The notes: generated from the letters alone by a model not told the origin. A stretch of 10,939 nucleotides of DNA from Saccoglossus kowalevskii (GCF_000003605.2 NW_003132355.1:194889-205827); one strand, 5' to 3'. Numbered from the stretch's first letter, positions 1 to 8,789 are shown. Made by a program: numbers and translations.

Positions 1-1535
1 GTACTTGTGATATATCGCACGTACATTGTATAATGGGGGACACATGAATAAAATGCCTGAATTCAAACAATATGAGGTGACAATATTTTTTTGAGTGTAA
101 AAATATTCTATGTTTATAGAGGCGGGTATATGATCTCATACAAGTGAAGACACACAAGTTACAATATGAATTTGTGACAAAGATTCCAGTTATACGTTTG
201 TGAAGATTAGACTGATGTGTCTTGTTTCAACGCAGTTAATTTATTCAAGCATAGCATCAAATTTGTTTACCAGCATGTTTTTTGACCTTTAATCGACAAA
301 ATCTTAATTTATATATATTATTTATTGCCAATGGCATACAATCACTGATCTTACTTGAGCTGAGCTGTTTACTACTACGCGACCTGCAAAGAAACTAATT
401 CCCTAATGTTTAGAAGCATATATACTCTTTAATACTTGGGCCTAAATTCCCTTGGATCACAAAAACATTTTGTGTAATGAGGGGGAAAGGGGGAAAACAT
501 GCATAAACAGAGATTCGAAAATATTCCTCATCTATTGCACCATTAATATGCAAATAAGATATTTTGAACAATTCCTTGTTAACATAAGTCACCATGCACA
601 AGACTATACAATTGAATTACCTGTCCACTGATAATGCTTTAAAAAAAATCAATCTTCAAAAGGTCCTCTCTCAAACAAGTCCTTAATTTTCAAGGACAAA
701 CATTAATTTGTGCCAACATTTTGCAGTAGCTATGTTCAGTATCAAAATCTGACAGTTATTTTGGTTTTATGAGAAAAAAACTATAAAACTGATAATTTAA
801 CAGTTGTAGATAATCTAAAACTAAAAAAAAAAAAAAAAACACTTAATAATTGAGTTAATTTTTTTTAGAAATTGTAGTTGACATCCTATTTTTTTTTTTG
901 TTAAACTTCATTCATTCTTGTGATATAAGAAATGTGAGAAATAAAACACAAATCTATTTTACTGTTAATTAGCATACATGCATGTGTTACTCTTTAATAA
1001 AATAAGAAATTTGATAAAATTATAATCTATGAAAATGAAAACAAGATATGTTGGGAGTTAATATAGTACAATATTGGGTGTGGTTGAGCAACTGACCAAC
1101 TGTCTGGGTATGTTAAATACAACACACCCTTATCGGGTCACAAAGTTAAGCATACATGGTCTATTAGAAAGTTTAAACACTTAATAAGTGCTCTTCAACC
1201 CCATGAGGAGGGAACAATTTGATTTGGTTTATAATAATTTAACTAATGACTAAAAGATACACATTATCGATGAACCTTAGGTTCTTTAATAGCATCCATC
1301 ATGAGAGAAAACAATCAGATCTCATTTTCAAACTTCATGAGTGAAATATTATTCTGTTTATTTACATAAAACAGTTCCCCATTAATTTTCGCACTGATGC
1401 TTTAGCTGATAAAGTTTGTTATTATCGCCAGAAACAACAAACCACTTTGCCATGCATGTTTTACAAAATTAGACAAGAAAAAAAAAAGTAATTTTAAACT
1501 TTACATACTGCAATCAATTATTCAAGAGTTTAATT
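1..1535. other. AT-rich non-coding sequence, presumed intron
   Basis: No exon, RNA gene or clear mobile element was recognised on either strand. It holds an A17 tract at 823-839 and a T run ending near 899. A 63-codon minus-strand frame at 410-601 has no recognisable family and no splice or promoter support. Confidence 0.5.
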
Positions 1536-1747
1536 GTTATTAAAGCAATTAATTTTTGGGAAAAAAAGGATCAACTAATGAACAACACCTAACATTACCC
1601 TCAGTGAGAAAAGATTCTATATCTCTTCTACTATAAAACTAAAAAAAGTTATTAAAAGCAATTAATTTTTGTGGAAAATAAAACTCCACTTAAAGGCTCA
1701 ACTAACCAACCTCGTTCAACATTAACCTAAGTGAGAGAAGATTTTAT
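1536..1747. repeat. Diverged tandem duplication, period about 112 bp
   Basis: Two consecutive segments start GTTATTAAA-GCAATTAATTTTTG (1536 and 1648) and end with GTGAGARAAGATT (near 1603-1615 and 1731-1743). Between these anchors they share CAACTAA and AACATTA blocks with indels. This is an old local duplication without coding potential, probably within the PPP1R16-like intron. Confidence 0.55.
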
Positions 1748-2142
1748 TTGTATTTTATCATGAGAAACTGTCCCAACTTTACCTTTTTGTCGGTAATGTT
1801 ATAATACTGACATTATAACACCAGCATGGTTCAGTGAGACTCATGGGGAGCCATTTACATCAAACAAACATGACATTTACTCCAAATAAACGAAGAGCTA
1901 AATAATTAAATCATGATTGTCAGAATCAATTTAAGGAATTCAAATGAATAAATGTTAGCCACAGACTTACAAGAAAACTACATTTCACTTAAAATGAAGA
2001 ATGACCTTATTTCCAGCTAATTCTACAAATGCTAATTAAATCTCGAAACAACGCAACTATTTTGCCCTTTCAGAACTATGGTGATAATTTGACACATTTA
2101 TAGGCAATTTTCTATAATTTCTTCATCAATTTGAGACGACAT

Positions 2143-2510
2143 CAGGGTTTTTTCTAAACCGGGGAACAGGGGCACAGTACCCTGATACTCTCGGCTGGCA
2201 CCCTCTTACCGAATTGCCGATTGAACTTTCAAGTCATAAATATATATCTTGAGCCGCGGACTTCCATACAACTGAAATGAAATCTTTCTCTAAATATTTC
2301 AATGGCGATAGGTACACGGCACAGAAACCTCCTGACATGGCGTTTCCAGGTCGATCCACCGTCGCTCTACTCCCCCGCCTGTGTGTGCTCCCTCTTGTTA
2401 ATTTTTTCTAGAAAAACATCTGAACATGATTTGGAAATTTTGTGAAAGGTGATAAAATATGACTTTGGCATTTAAACAATAGTTTCCCAAAACATGTTCA
2501 CAGTACCCTG
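2143..2510. repeat. GC-richer patch with short repeated ends, possible decayed mobile element
   Basis: This segment is richer in G+C and CpG than its surroundings. The 12-mer CACAGTACCCTG occurs twice exactly, at 2173-2184 and 2499-2510, and CAGGGT at 2143-2148 is inverted relative to both. A 55-codon minus-strand frame crosses 2240-2400 but resembles nothing I know. The base-composition step and repeated ends suggest an old insertion, yet no target-site duplication is visible. Confidence 0.3.
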
Positions 2511-2739
2511 GTATATACATGTACATATTAAAAACATGTTGCATACTATTAATTGACAATTAATTCGGGAAATCACTTGTGAGTACTTTCTGACATAATG
2601 TCAAACAGTAAACAGCTATGACACTATAAATGATAACAATAAAATAGACATCCTTCTCTGTTCACATACTATCACATTCTAAGTGTGGATTACAGTACTA
2701 TGTATCTCCACATTTTTTTTATCTACACTCTTTACCCAG

Positions 2740-2865
2740 CGTGTGTTCAAATTGTATGTAAACTATGCACCTTACACCACTGAGTATGTAGCTATGGGTC
2801 CCATATCAAACATTACGCAATGTGACGACTGTGGTAAAATGATTTTAAGAAGAAAATACAGATAA
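2740..2865 (+). CDS. Weak candidate: terminal coding exon of an unidentified gene
   Basis: A good acceptor (polypyrimidine stretch ending TTTACCCAG, AG at 2738-2739) is followed by 41 codons and a TAA at 2863-2865. An AATAAA lies 61 nt past the stop (2926-2931). The peptide begins RVFKLYVNYAPYTTEYVAMG and ends with CDDCGKMILRRKYR; it is compositionally mixed, unlike most frames here, but I do not recognise a family. It would be nested antisense in the PPP1R16-like intron, and AATAAA is frequent in this AT-rich DNA, so chance is a real alternative. Confidence 0.22.
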   Translation, partial: RVFKLYVNYAPYTTEYVAMGPISNITQCDDCGKMILRRKYR

Positions 2866-2925
2866 AATTGTCATATCCATGTTTAACATATCGCATTCAA
2901 GGCTTTCTTGAATTACAAACTCTTC

Positions 2926-2931
2926 AATAAA
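2926..2931 (+). terminator. Possible poly(A) signal for the 2740-2865 exon candidate
   Basis: The hexamer AATAAA lies 61 nt after the TAA of the candidate exon, with further AATAAA hexamers near 2955-2963. Such hexamers are common by chance in this AT-rich sequence, so it has meaning only if the exon is real. Confidence 0.2.
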
Positions 2932-3439
2932 CTACTAGCAAATAACAAAGTAAAATAAATAAATGAAAAAAATTAATTAAAGACATTTATAAAAAAAAAA
3001 ATCCTAAACTAAGATCTTATTTCAATCAGATATATGACAATATATTCTGTTTTTTGAATTAATGGTATGCTTCTTTAATTCAAAGTACAAACCAAATGTG
3101 TCTACTTTGTTAATTATTAGACAGACGACCAGTATTTTTGCACTGTTATCTTTCGATGGAGTGAGCTTGGCTACAAAGTTTGTTCCATGTCTAATGCAAC
3201 AATGCATATTGACAAAGAACAGGATGACACACAAGTCTAGACTCAAATGTCATCAAAGTTCAAATGTTTAATTAATTGTCGATTACACAAAGATCAAAAC
3301 ATTCGTTATTTTAAATCCCATTTAATTTAAAATAATATATCGCTATATAAAACATTGAGTGAGCAAAAATGCAGCCAATCATGTCAATAATTATAACTTT
3401 TCACCATACTGACGCCCCCCTATTGTGTTTATTCTGGGG
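2932..3439. other. AT-rich non-coding sequence, presumed intron
   Basis: Two overlapping short frames (plus 3062-3271, minus 3022-3246) shadow one another and match nothing I recognise. A TATA-like TATATAAAA is at 3344-3352. No ankyrin-coding continuation of the PPP1R16-like gene was found here or elsewhere to the left of its exon. Confidence 0.4.
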
Positions 3440-3571
3440 TATATAAGACTACGTGCCAAAAGAAAATATAAACTGCTGATGAATGAAATGTCGGTGTGGC
3501 TAATTTTAGCTCGTACTAGTCAAGTAGACGACAATATCAAAGCGTATAGGGAAGGCCAGCTTTCAGTAAGT
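3440..3571 (+). promoter_or_regulatory. Weak candidate: TATA promoter and first coding exon
   Basis: TATATAAG at 3440-3447 lies in a locally GC-richer setting. An ATG follows 39 nt after the start of the box, at 3479, opening a 29-codon frame (starts MNEMSVWLIL) that stays open up to a GTAAGT donor at 3566-3571 and stops shortly beyond it. The geometry fits a core promoter with a short first exon, but no family is recognised, no partner exon is visible, and a second TATA-like string at 3344-3352 shows how easily these arise here. Confidence 0.18.
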
Positions 3572-3804
3572 CTGTGAATTCAAGATCCAAGGAAAGTATT
3601 CAAAGACTGGGTTCGTGAGAAACACATGCCTTAGAGTCTTTTGACTGAACACATCTTTTTTGTTAAGTGGGAGTAATACAATAAAGTGTAATGACCTCGT
3701 GGTATAGAAGGTAGTTTACATTCATTCTGTCTCACCTTATTTTTATTACTCTTAGATAACATTTTCGTCTCTACAGACGTACACTGTACATGATACATAC
3801 TGTG

Positions 3805-4345
3805 CAGTTTTTCAAGGAATACAATATATCTGCCGGTTTCTTTAAACTGTATATTAACTAAACAGTGTTTTAAAAGAGTATATTATTAATAGGTTTTCTA
3901 AACAGTTTATTAACTATAAAGTGTCTTTAAACAGTATATTATAACTACTGTAAAGGGGTTAATTATTCACCGAGTTTTAATTTTGCTTATTTCGCTGACT
4001 GGAAAATGCGCTAAATTAAAACCCAGTGAATGTGTAAAATTTAGAATAGAAAACATTATCTAAATGATAAAACCGTGAATTTAAAACCCAATGAATATGC
4101 CTGAAATGGTACATCAGCGAAGTTTAAACCCAGTGAAAATTAGTCATTTTACAGTATACAGTGTTTTTAAAGAGTATATTATCTGCAGGGTTCTTTGAAC
4201 AGTATATTAACTAAACAGTGTTTTTAAACAGTATATTATAACAGGTTTTCTAAACAGTTTATTAACTATACAAGGTTTTTAAACAGTATATTATCTTTGA
4301 AGTTCTTTAAACATCTATTTGCAGTATACAGTTTATAGAACAATT
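3805..4345. repeat. ~29-bp minisatellite with a higher-order period, interrupted by the 3948-4154 element
   Basis: About eleven degenerate monomers are seen, core TTTAAACAGTATATTA followed by a variable CTAAACAG/TAACAGG/CTATACA linker. Excluding the inserted element, monomers recur with their own variants about every 144 bp, or five monomers. The AACTAAACA variant occurs at 3855-3864 and 4208-4217, the CTAAACAGTTTATTAACTATA variant at about 3898-3918 and 4251-4271, and the ATCTGC variant near 3828 and 4181. The array fades into unique sequence at both ends. It lies in the presumed first intron of the PPP1R16-like gene. Confidence 0.75.
3948..4154. mobile_element. 207-bp TA-flanked inverted-repeat element (MITE-like)
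   Basis: The element begins CTGTAAA and ends TTTACAG, flanked by TA at 3946-3947 and TA at 4155-4156. Beyond the perfect 7-bp tips, the two ends remain complementary with mismatches for about 40 bp: the left end reads TTAATTATTCACCGAGTTTT and the reversed right end reads CTAATTTTCACTGGGTTTAA. There is no open frame, so it is non-autonomous. A motif of the form TTAAAACCCARTGAA recurs inside at about 4016, 4080 and 4120. A TA duplication is what Tc1/mariner-like transposases leave, but the superfamily is inferred from that alone. It sits inside a minisatellite, and joining the flanks through one TA restores a normal monomer junction, which makes the boundaries unusually secure. Confidence 0.75.
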
Positions 4346-5212
4346 GATTACCTACAGTGATGTTTACCATGTTTTTCAACTCATCAACAATTTTGAAACA
4401 TGTACATCATACCAACAGTATCGACATAGCTTTTGAAACACTACGCGAGGTTAAAGTGTTGCTACATTTTATTAACTCGAGAAAACACAACAAACGATCC
4501 AATATCAGCAGCAAACAACGGAGATCATACATGTATCATTCTGCAATCACGGCATAATTTACTTTCTTCATTATTAAACCTCTCTCCTTACCTAAATTCC
4601 TAAATATTTTATCAAGAATACTTCAGAGGGCAACATGTTAATAAACTTTATGATCTGAAATAACACTTTATTTCATTGAATATTTGATGAGATTTCATCA
4701 TAGTAAGTTTGAGTTTCTCAACAAGATAAGCTATATATATAATACGTATTTAATGTATTATTTTATACATTCTACATTTAAAAAAAAAAAAAGATTAGAA
4801 AACATCTGATTCTGAAGGATTACAACTGCTTAATGCTGGCAGCATACAATTGCTGTACAACATATTTAGGGGATATTAGTCCAAATTTTTTACACTGATA
4901 GATGTGTGTAACATAAATATCCAAAATAACCATACATGAAGCGTGTATTTAGTTTAATGCATGCTTTTTATAATGAATTAAGTAAAATGGACAGCAACAG
5001 ATGTCTACATCAATTTCCACAAATTGGGTCACATGACTTAGTTGAGATACAGTAGAGAGGAAATCAAATAAATGCACTCAGTAAATTGAAGGAAAGAAAG
5101 ACAAAGTACGTAATTTGTCTTACTGTCACTTCACAAATCTGTGTGACACACCTTTCACATCATTAAGTCAATTCTACAGACACCGTATTTATTTAAAGAA
5201 ATCTACCTACTG
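4346..5212. other. Non-coding sequence, presumed 5' part of PPP1R16-like intron 1
   Basis: A 66-codon plus-strand frame (4357-4557) has no recognisable family. There are an AT-dinucleotide-rich patch at about 4730-4780 and an A run next to it. Nothing else is supported. Confidence 0.45.
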
Positions 5213-5218
5213 ACTTAC
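5213..5218 (-). other. Splice donor of the PPP1R16-like coding exon
   Basis: On the minus strand the exon ends GTGAAG and is followed by GTAAGT, a full-consensus U2-type donor. The reading frame continues only seven more codons into the intron before a stop, and the sequence stops resembling the family exactly here. The phase (1) is compatible with the family's next residue, valine. No ankyrin-coding exon was found in 1-5212, so the intron probably extends past the left edge. Confidence 0.85.
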
Positions 5219-5462
5219 CTTCACTGACATCCCCTCTAGCTGCTGCTTCCAACAGTTTGACGTTATTCGTGAAGTTCACATGTTTTTTGAGCACTTTACG
5301 AGCGTGATGGCCTTTACGATCCTTTTTATTTCGTTCCTTTTCATACTGCGCAAATTTCTTGAGTTGCTGCATGCGTCTCTTTTTGGCATGTTTGAGACGT
5401 TCCTGGGCGGTCATCTTTTCAATAACTGGGATCTCACTAACAAGTTCTGAGTGTTCAGTCAT
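5219..5462 (-). CDS. PPP1R16A: First coding exon of a PPP1R16 (MYPT3/TIMAP)-like protein phosphatase 1 regulatory subunit
   Basis: The exon encodes 81 residues plus one base. In vertebrates this family binds the PP1 catalytic subunit and directs it to membrane-associated substrates, using an N-terminal basic helix, an RVxF-type motif, ankyrin repeats and a C-terminal prenylation signal. Visible here are a start MTEHSEL, a basic helical stretch at residues 17-50 including ERLKHAKKRR and QQLKKFAQYEKE, the PP1-docking motif KHVNF at residues 60-64, and LLEAAARGD at 70-78, where the first ankyrin repeat begins. From recall, these segments match the PPP1R16A and PPP1R16B N-termini closely and in the same order. 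The ATG is chosen because an in-frame TAA lies just upstream (5472-5474). The exon ends GAA-G before GTAAGT, a phase-1 junction where family members continue with valine and the ankyrin repeat. Ankyrin and CaaX exons are outside the window. Family assignment is strong; the A versus B paralogue cannot be decided and the gene is probably the pre-duplication form. Confidence 0.9.
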
Positions 5463-5503
5463 GATTCTAATTTAATGATAGGCAAATAAGAACTTTTGGA
5501 AAA

Positions 5504-5530
5504 CTAATAAAAAGTAAAAAAAAAAAAAAA
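5504..5530 (-). other. Splice acceptor and polypyrimidine tract before the PPP1R16-like coding exon
   Basis: On the minus strand a run of 15 T (5516-5530) is followed by ACTTTTTATTAG, with the AG at 5505-5504. This is the first AG after the tract and would give an exon of 5503 down to 5219, with 41 nt of 5' UTR before the ATG. It implies at least one upstream non-coding exon, as is usual in this family. Other AGs closer to the ATG exist, so the exact junction is tentative. Confidence 0.6.
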
Positions 5531-5799
5531 GCTGTGTACTAAAAATTAATGAAGTTTCGACTTTCTGGGAAAATATAGATCCAACAAGTGACGAGTAAAT
5601 TCTATCCTGTAAAATTGTCACAATCTGTGGAAAAGAAAAAAAAATATTAATACTTAAATAATATATAAATTCAGTAGTTCCGTTTGAGATAATAATGTTT
5701 TCCTATTTCAAAGACCAGAAGCCGGTTTTTACCTGACCCGTGACAATAATTTCAACAGTTCCTGATATCCAATCGATGGAACCGCCATGAAGAACTTAC

Positions 5800-5838
5800 C
5801 TCTCTCTAAACGGGTTTTGGGAGGGTAATCAGAACCAA
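5800..5838 (-). other. Possible 5' UTR exon of the PPP1R16-like gene
   Basis: On the minus strand, ACTGTTTTTAG (AG at 5840-5839) precedes a 39-nt segment ending AGAGAGAG, followed by a consensus GTAAGT donor (5799-5794). The order acceptor, short exon, donor, acceptor (5505), coding exon makes a coherent 5' end. Competing donors of type CAG/GTAAAA occur at 5732-5731 and 6194-6193, so the true leader exon could be one of those. Splice signals are the only evidence. Confidence 0.3.
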
Positions 5839-5839
5839 C

Positions 5840-6840
5840 TAAAAACAGTATCGAATGACTTGATTCGAAAAAGCCATTGTCAATATAAGTATAATATTAC
5901 AACACGATTAACTATAACGATTTACATGGTGAAGACAAAACCAGTGTTATTAATTAGGCAAGGCGTTGAGAAAAGTCCGGTACTGGTCACGGTAACAATA
6001 TGAAGAGCACAGCGCAGAATGAGTTGTCCGATCCAGCAACAGTCTATAATCTGATTCCTCGGACTAAGACATGCTAAACCGGTAAAAGCACAACAACACG
6101 CAATCGTGTCAAAGATAAATATATCACAAAACATTCTCACAACCATAGTGATCAGTCAAATAATCGAGTCAATAAACACGGCGATTGATTTTACCTGAAA
6201 CATGCACTGTTTTCACCGGAGACTATCCAAGTTTCGTGGCGGTCACAAACAGGGACGTCAGTTATGTTCAACGGGTACGAGCAGAGACGACAGCACTCAT
6301 CGTGCTAAGATTTTCCCGGTTATACCATCGTTTACAATGTAGAAAACAGCTGGAGAAATATCCATGTTTAGAAAGTGACGCAGTGAAAAGAAGTTGGGTT
6401 GGTGAATGTGACAAGAAACAGTGTAGTTTTTTTTGAAGCATATCCCTCACGCCATTTTGCAACGACCGACTCGACTTCAGAGTGAACAGGTATCAGTACG
6501 TTCCATTGCGAAAGAGGGGTGGAAGGCTGAACATGGTGTGCACAGAATAATGTTTTTATGACAGAAAACCCTCCGCAGAAAACGCACCTTTTATGTAGTG
6601 TTTTCATTCGCGGAGTGTTTGGAGATTTAACCTAACTACAGTTTTGTGTAATTATTTACATGTAAAATTGCATATAAATTTTCGAATAAACCACGGTTTT
6701 TAGTAACCGTGATTAAAAACCTAAAGCGAGTCTGTTTCCGAGAGTAGAGTGGGCCACAATCACTCCATAGACTACAGAGGGACTGTGAGTGGGCGTATCT
6801 CGGATCGCCCATTTGCACTGGGCTGCTCTCTGGGGTTGCT
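5840..6840 (-). promoter_or_regulatory. Probable upstream/promoter region of the PPP1R16-like gene
   Basis: This stretch is visibly richer in G+C and CpG than the flanking AT-rich DNA. On the minus strand it holds a TATA-like CATAAAAGG (6595-6587), an AAAATGGCG motif resembling a YY1 site near 6455, and a CAG/GTAAAA donor at 6194-6193. Several short open frames overlap on both strands (for example 83 codons from 6185 plus and 79 codons from 6607 minus), but none resembles a known protein, and open frames in all phases are expected in a CpG-richer leader. A small perfect hairpin, CACGGTT/AACCGTG, lies at 6692-6711. The transcription start cannot be placed. Confidence 0.3.
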
Positions 6841-7904
6841 AAAAACGCCTAAGAGTACATGCATTTAAAACTAGTATAGAACAAAGTAAGACATTAATAA
6901 AAATAAATTTTAAAATAAATATAAATTTTAAAATGAATTCAAATATGAATTGAAGAAGGACGATCATATTATAATCTAAATGTGGAATTTCAACCGCTGT
7001 CACAAATTTTGAAAGTCAAGGGAAATCGTGAAAAATGTGTAGTAGTGGTGATGTTAATGGCCTCTTAGTGCCTTTTGCAAAATTTTTTTCTTCATGAATA
7101 CCAAAAAATTTAGATATCGCTAGAAATTTCTATCACTGTGGATATTGGAGTGTGGTGGTGTTAAAACAAATGCAAACCTCCATAATATGTTTACAATGCA
7201 TACCCCATTACAGTACTGGTCATGCTCTTCAAGTTCCTGACACTCCAATGATTACAAACGGTTCACCCTTATCCTCATCACATCAACTGTGAAATAACTT
7301 TATTATACCTTGAATTTATTTCCAAAACAAAATGAACTACAGCACAATAAAAAACAAACAAACAAAACTGAATGTCTTGCATAACTGACTACAAACTACA
7401 CGGGGCATTATTACCTAGCAACAGAGAGATATTAATCTAGATTAGGAAAGTTCAGTTTTTGCTAGATCTGAAATAGGACAACTTCTACCTTTATTTAATA
7501 GCAAAATCCAAACACTTTTCATATTACTGAAAATAAAGCAGTGGTACAGATTGGCACAGAAGTCATGAACAAAATGTTGACTTTAGCAAGTAAATGTTCC
7601 TGAAAACATGAAAATCATGAAAATTGCAAAACAGGTCAATGTCTGTACTGAGAATATTCTATTCTGGCCTGTTAAACAATTTACTTATAATCAACACAGA
7701 GGGCGCTATTACGACAAAATTTCTCTTCATTTTTACTTCTTTTTTTTCAATCTGGACATTGAATGTCACTGTTGTCTCTCCTGACTCTTTTTCTTTGTGC
7801 AAATTGCAATTGCTAGTGCTGACACATAGTATATTTTTGTATCAGAAGCCATATTCATGTTTGGGACTACATGGCAAGACAATCTCTCTATCAAAATGGT
7901 ACTT
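6841..7904. other. Intergenic AT-rich sequence
   Basis: Short imperfect repeats of AAATTTTAAAAT type lie at 6895-6945, and an ACAAA-rich stretch at about 7350-7370. The longest open frame of the window (152 codons, plus, 7624-8082) starts here but ends inside the tRNA-derived sequence and is not credible as a gene. Nothing else is recognised. Confidence 0.4.
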
Positions 7905-8150
7905 TAATGCGCTATCCTGGCGTCAACTAGGCTTGGTTGAACCATGGAGGTTGAACACAAGCACCCGCGGACCAAAGTCACATTCGTTTAGTGAATCAAT
8001 CGCGGCCAGTGAGAATTGGCCTTCCACATGTGGCACACTCACCCAGGGAGGGTCGAATCTTTTGATATTCAGCCTTAGATAGGATTTGAACTTAGGTCTA
8101 CCAATCATGAGTCTGATGCAATAACCACTATGCTGGTAGTGACCAGGGAA
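7905..8150 (-). mobile_element. tRNA-derived SINE-like sequence
   Basis: On the minus strand CCAGCATAGTGG (8136-8125) fits an RNA polymerase III A box, and AGTTCAAATCC (8092-8082) fits a B box at 9 of 11 positions. The 32 bases between them are the spacing found in a tRNA. The segment between contains GACTCATGATTGG, an anticodon-loop-like stretch with CAT in the anticodon place. Stem pairing is poor in the acceptor and T arms, so this is not a working tRNA. The tRNA-like head is followed by about 160 bp of GC-richer body down to roughly 7905, which distinguishes it from a lone tRNA pseudogene. No tail or target-site duplication was found, so the 3' limit is approximate. Confidence 0.65.
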
Positions 8151-8379
8151 AATCACAACATATTGTAGCAGTCACTTTCAAAACATATTTTTTCCTTGCA
8201 AACCCTCTCAAAACAAGCATTTCTTGTGGCGAATCACAGGACTGTGGTACAATAAAGAAATTTTAATATTCAAAAGATGATAAACATTCCATTTTCAGTA
8301 AATAATGACTTAATGTAACCTCCAAGAGCACCTTGCCACCAAATAATTTGTGATCAAGTATTAGCATGTGTGAGTTACT

Positions 8380-8428
8380 GCGCCCTCATAGGTGACTTCA
8401 TTCATGTGTAGCTCACCAGTGGAGGCGC
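8380..8428. repeat. Imperfect inverted repeat (hairpin)
   Basis: GCGCCCTCATAGGTGA (8380-8395) and TCACCAGTGGAGGCGC (8413-8428) pair with a few mismatches around a 17-nt loop. The sequence is GC-richer than its surroundings and has no open frame. It could be the core of a small foldback element or chance. Confidence 0.4.
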
Positions 8429-8647
8429 TATAAGAACTAGCAGGTTATAACAAGGGAATGACATGAGTACTCAAGCATTGAAATGAAGATACTATGCGGT
8501 ATGATTTAAAAACATAAACACCATTCAAATTATTTTGTTGGTAAGAAGTAAGAATGGGGGTCTCTTTGTAGTCCATTGTAGTTCACTATTCAATCTTACA
8601 TGTAAACACTGTGAAATACTTATTTTTAGCTGGAAATAATTTTCGCT

Positions 8648-8789
8648 GAAAAGACTTTTGTTTGGAATTTATTTTCACTGATTTTTAGTGAGTTGAATGT
8701 AAAATATAGGAAAAAAGGTATATTCGCTGGATTTTATTTTCACTGAATAATTACTTCAGCAAAAATTAATTCCAAACGAAAATCTTCTC
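8648..8789. mobile_element. 142-bp foldback/MITE-like element
   Basis: The left arm 8648-8681, starting GAAAAGACTTTTGTTTGGAA, and the right arm 8754-8789 are inverted copies of each other with a few mismatches over about 34 bp (reversed right arm GAGAAGATTTTCGTTTGGAA). The centre contains further copies of a TTCRCTG motif (8724-8730 and 8740-8746). No open frame of note. Outer boundaries and a target-site duplication are unclear; a weaker resemblance extends outward on both sides (about 8628 and 8800), so the real element may be longer. Confidence 0.6.

Noticed and set aside
823-839. A17 tract as a retroposon tail
   Set aside because: No matching element body or flanking duplication; long A and T runs are common throughout the window.
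2143-2510. hAT element with CAGGGT...ACCCTG ends
   Set aside because: The terminal match is only 6 bp and the flanking 8-mers differ, so a firm element call is not justified.
3022-3271. Paired open frames on both strands
   Set aside because: Checked for ankyrin-type motifs that would continue the PPP1R16-like gene; none found, and the two frames shadow each other.
3805-4345. CRISPR-like array
   Set aside because: The repeats are contiguous degenerate monomers without unique spacers, in an animal-type genome with no cas genes.
6185-6607. Overlapping 60-83 codon frames on both strands
   Set aside because: They overlap in opposite directions in the CpG-richer upstream region and match no family; more likely leader/promoter sequence.
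6730-6810. Inverted TCCGAGA/TCTCGGA pair as a foldback element
   Set aside because: Only 7 bp match and the sequence between does not continue the complementarity.
7624-8082. Longest open frame (152 codons, plus strand)
   Set aside because: It runs from AT-rich intergenic DNA into the reverse strand of a tRNA-derived repeat, has no recognisable domain, and lacks splice or promoter signals.
8070-8150. A functional tRNA gene on the minus strand
   Set aside because: The promoter boxes are good but acceptor and T-arm pairing is poor and a repeat body follows, so a SINE fits better.
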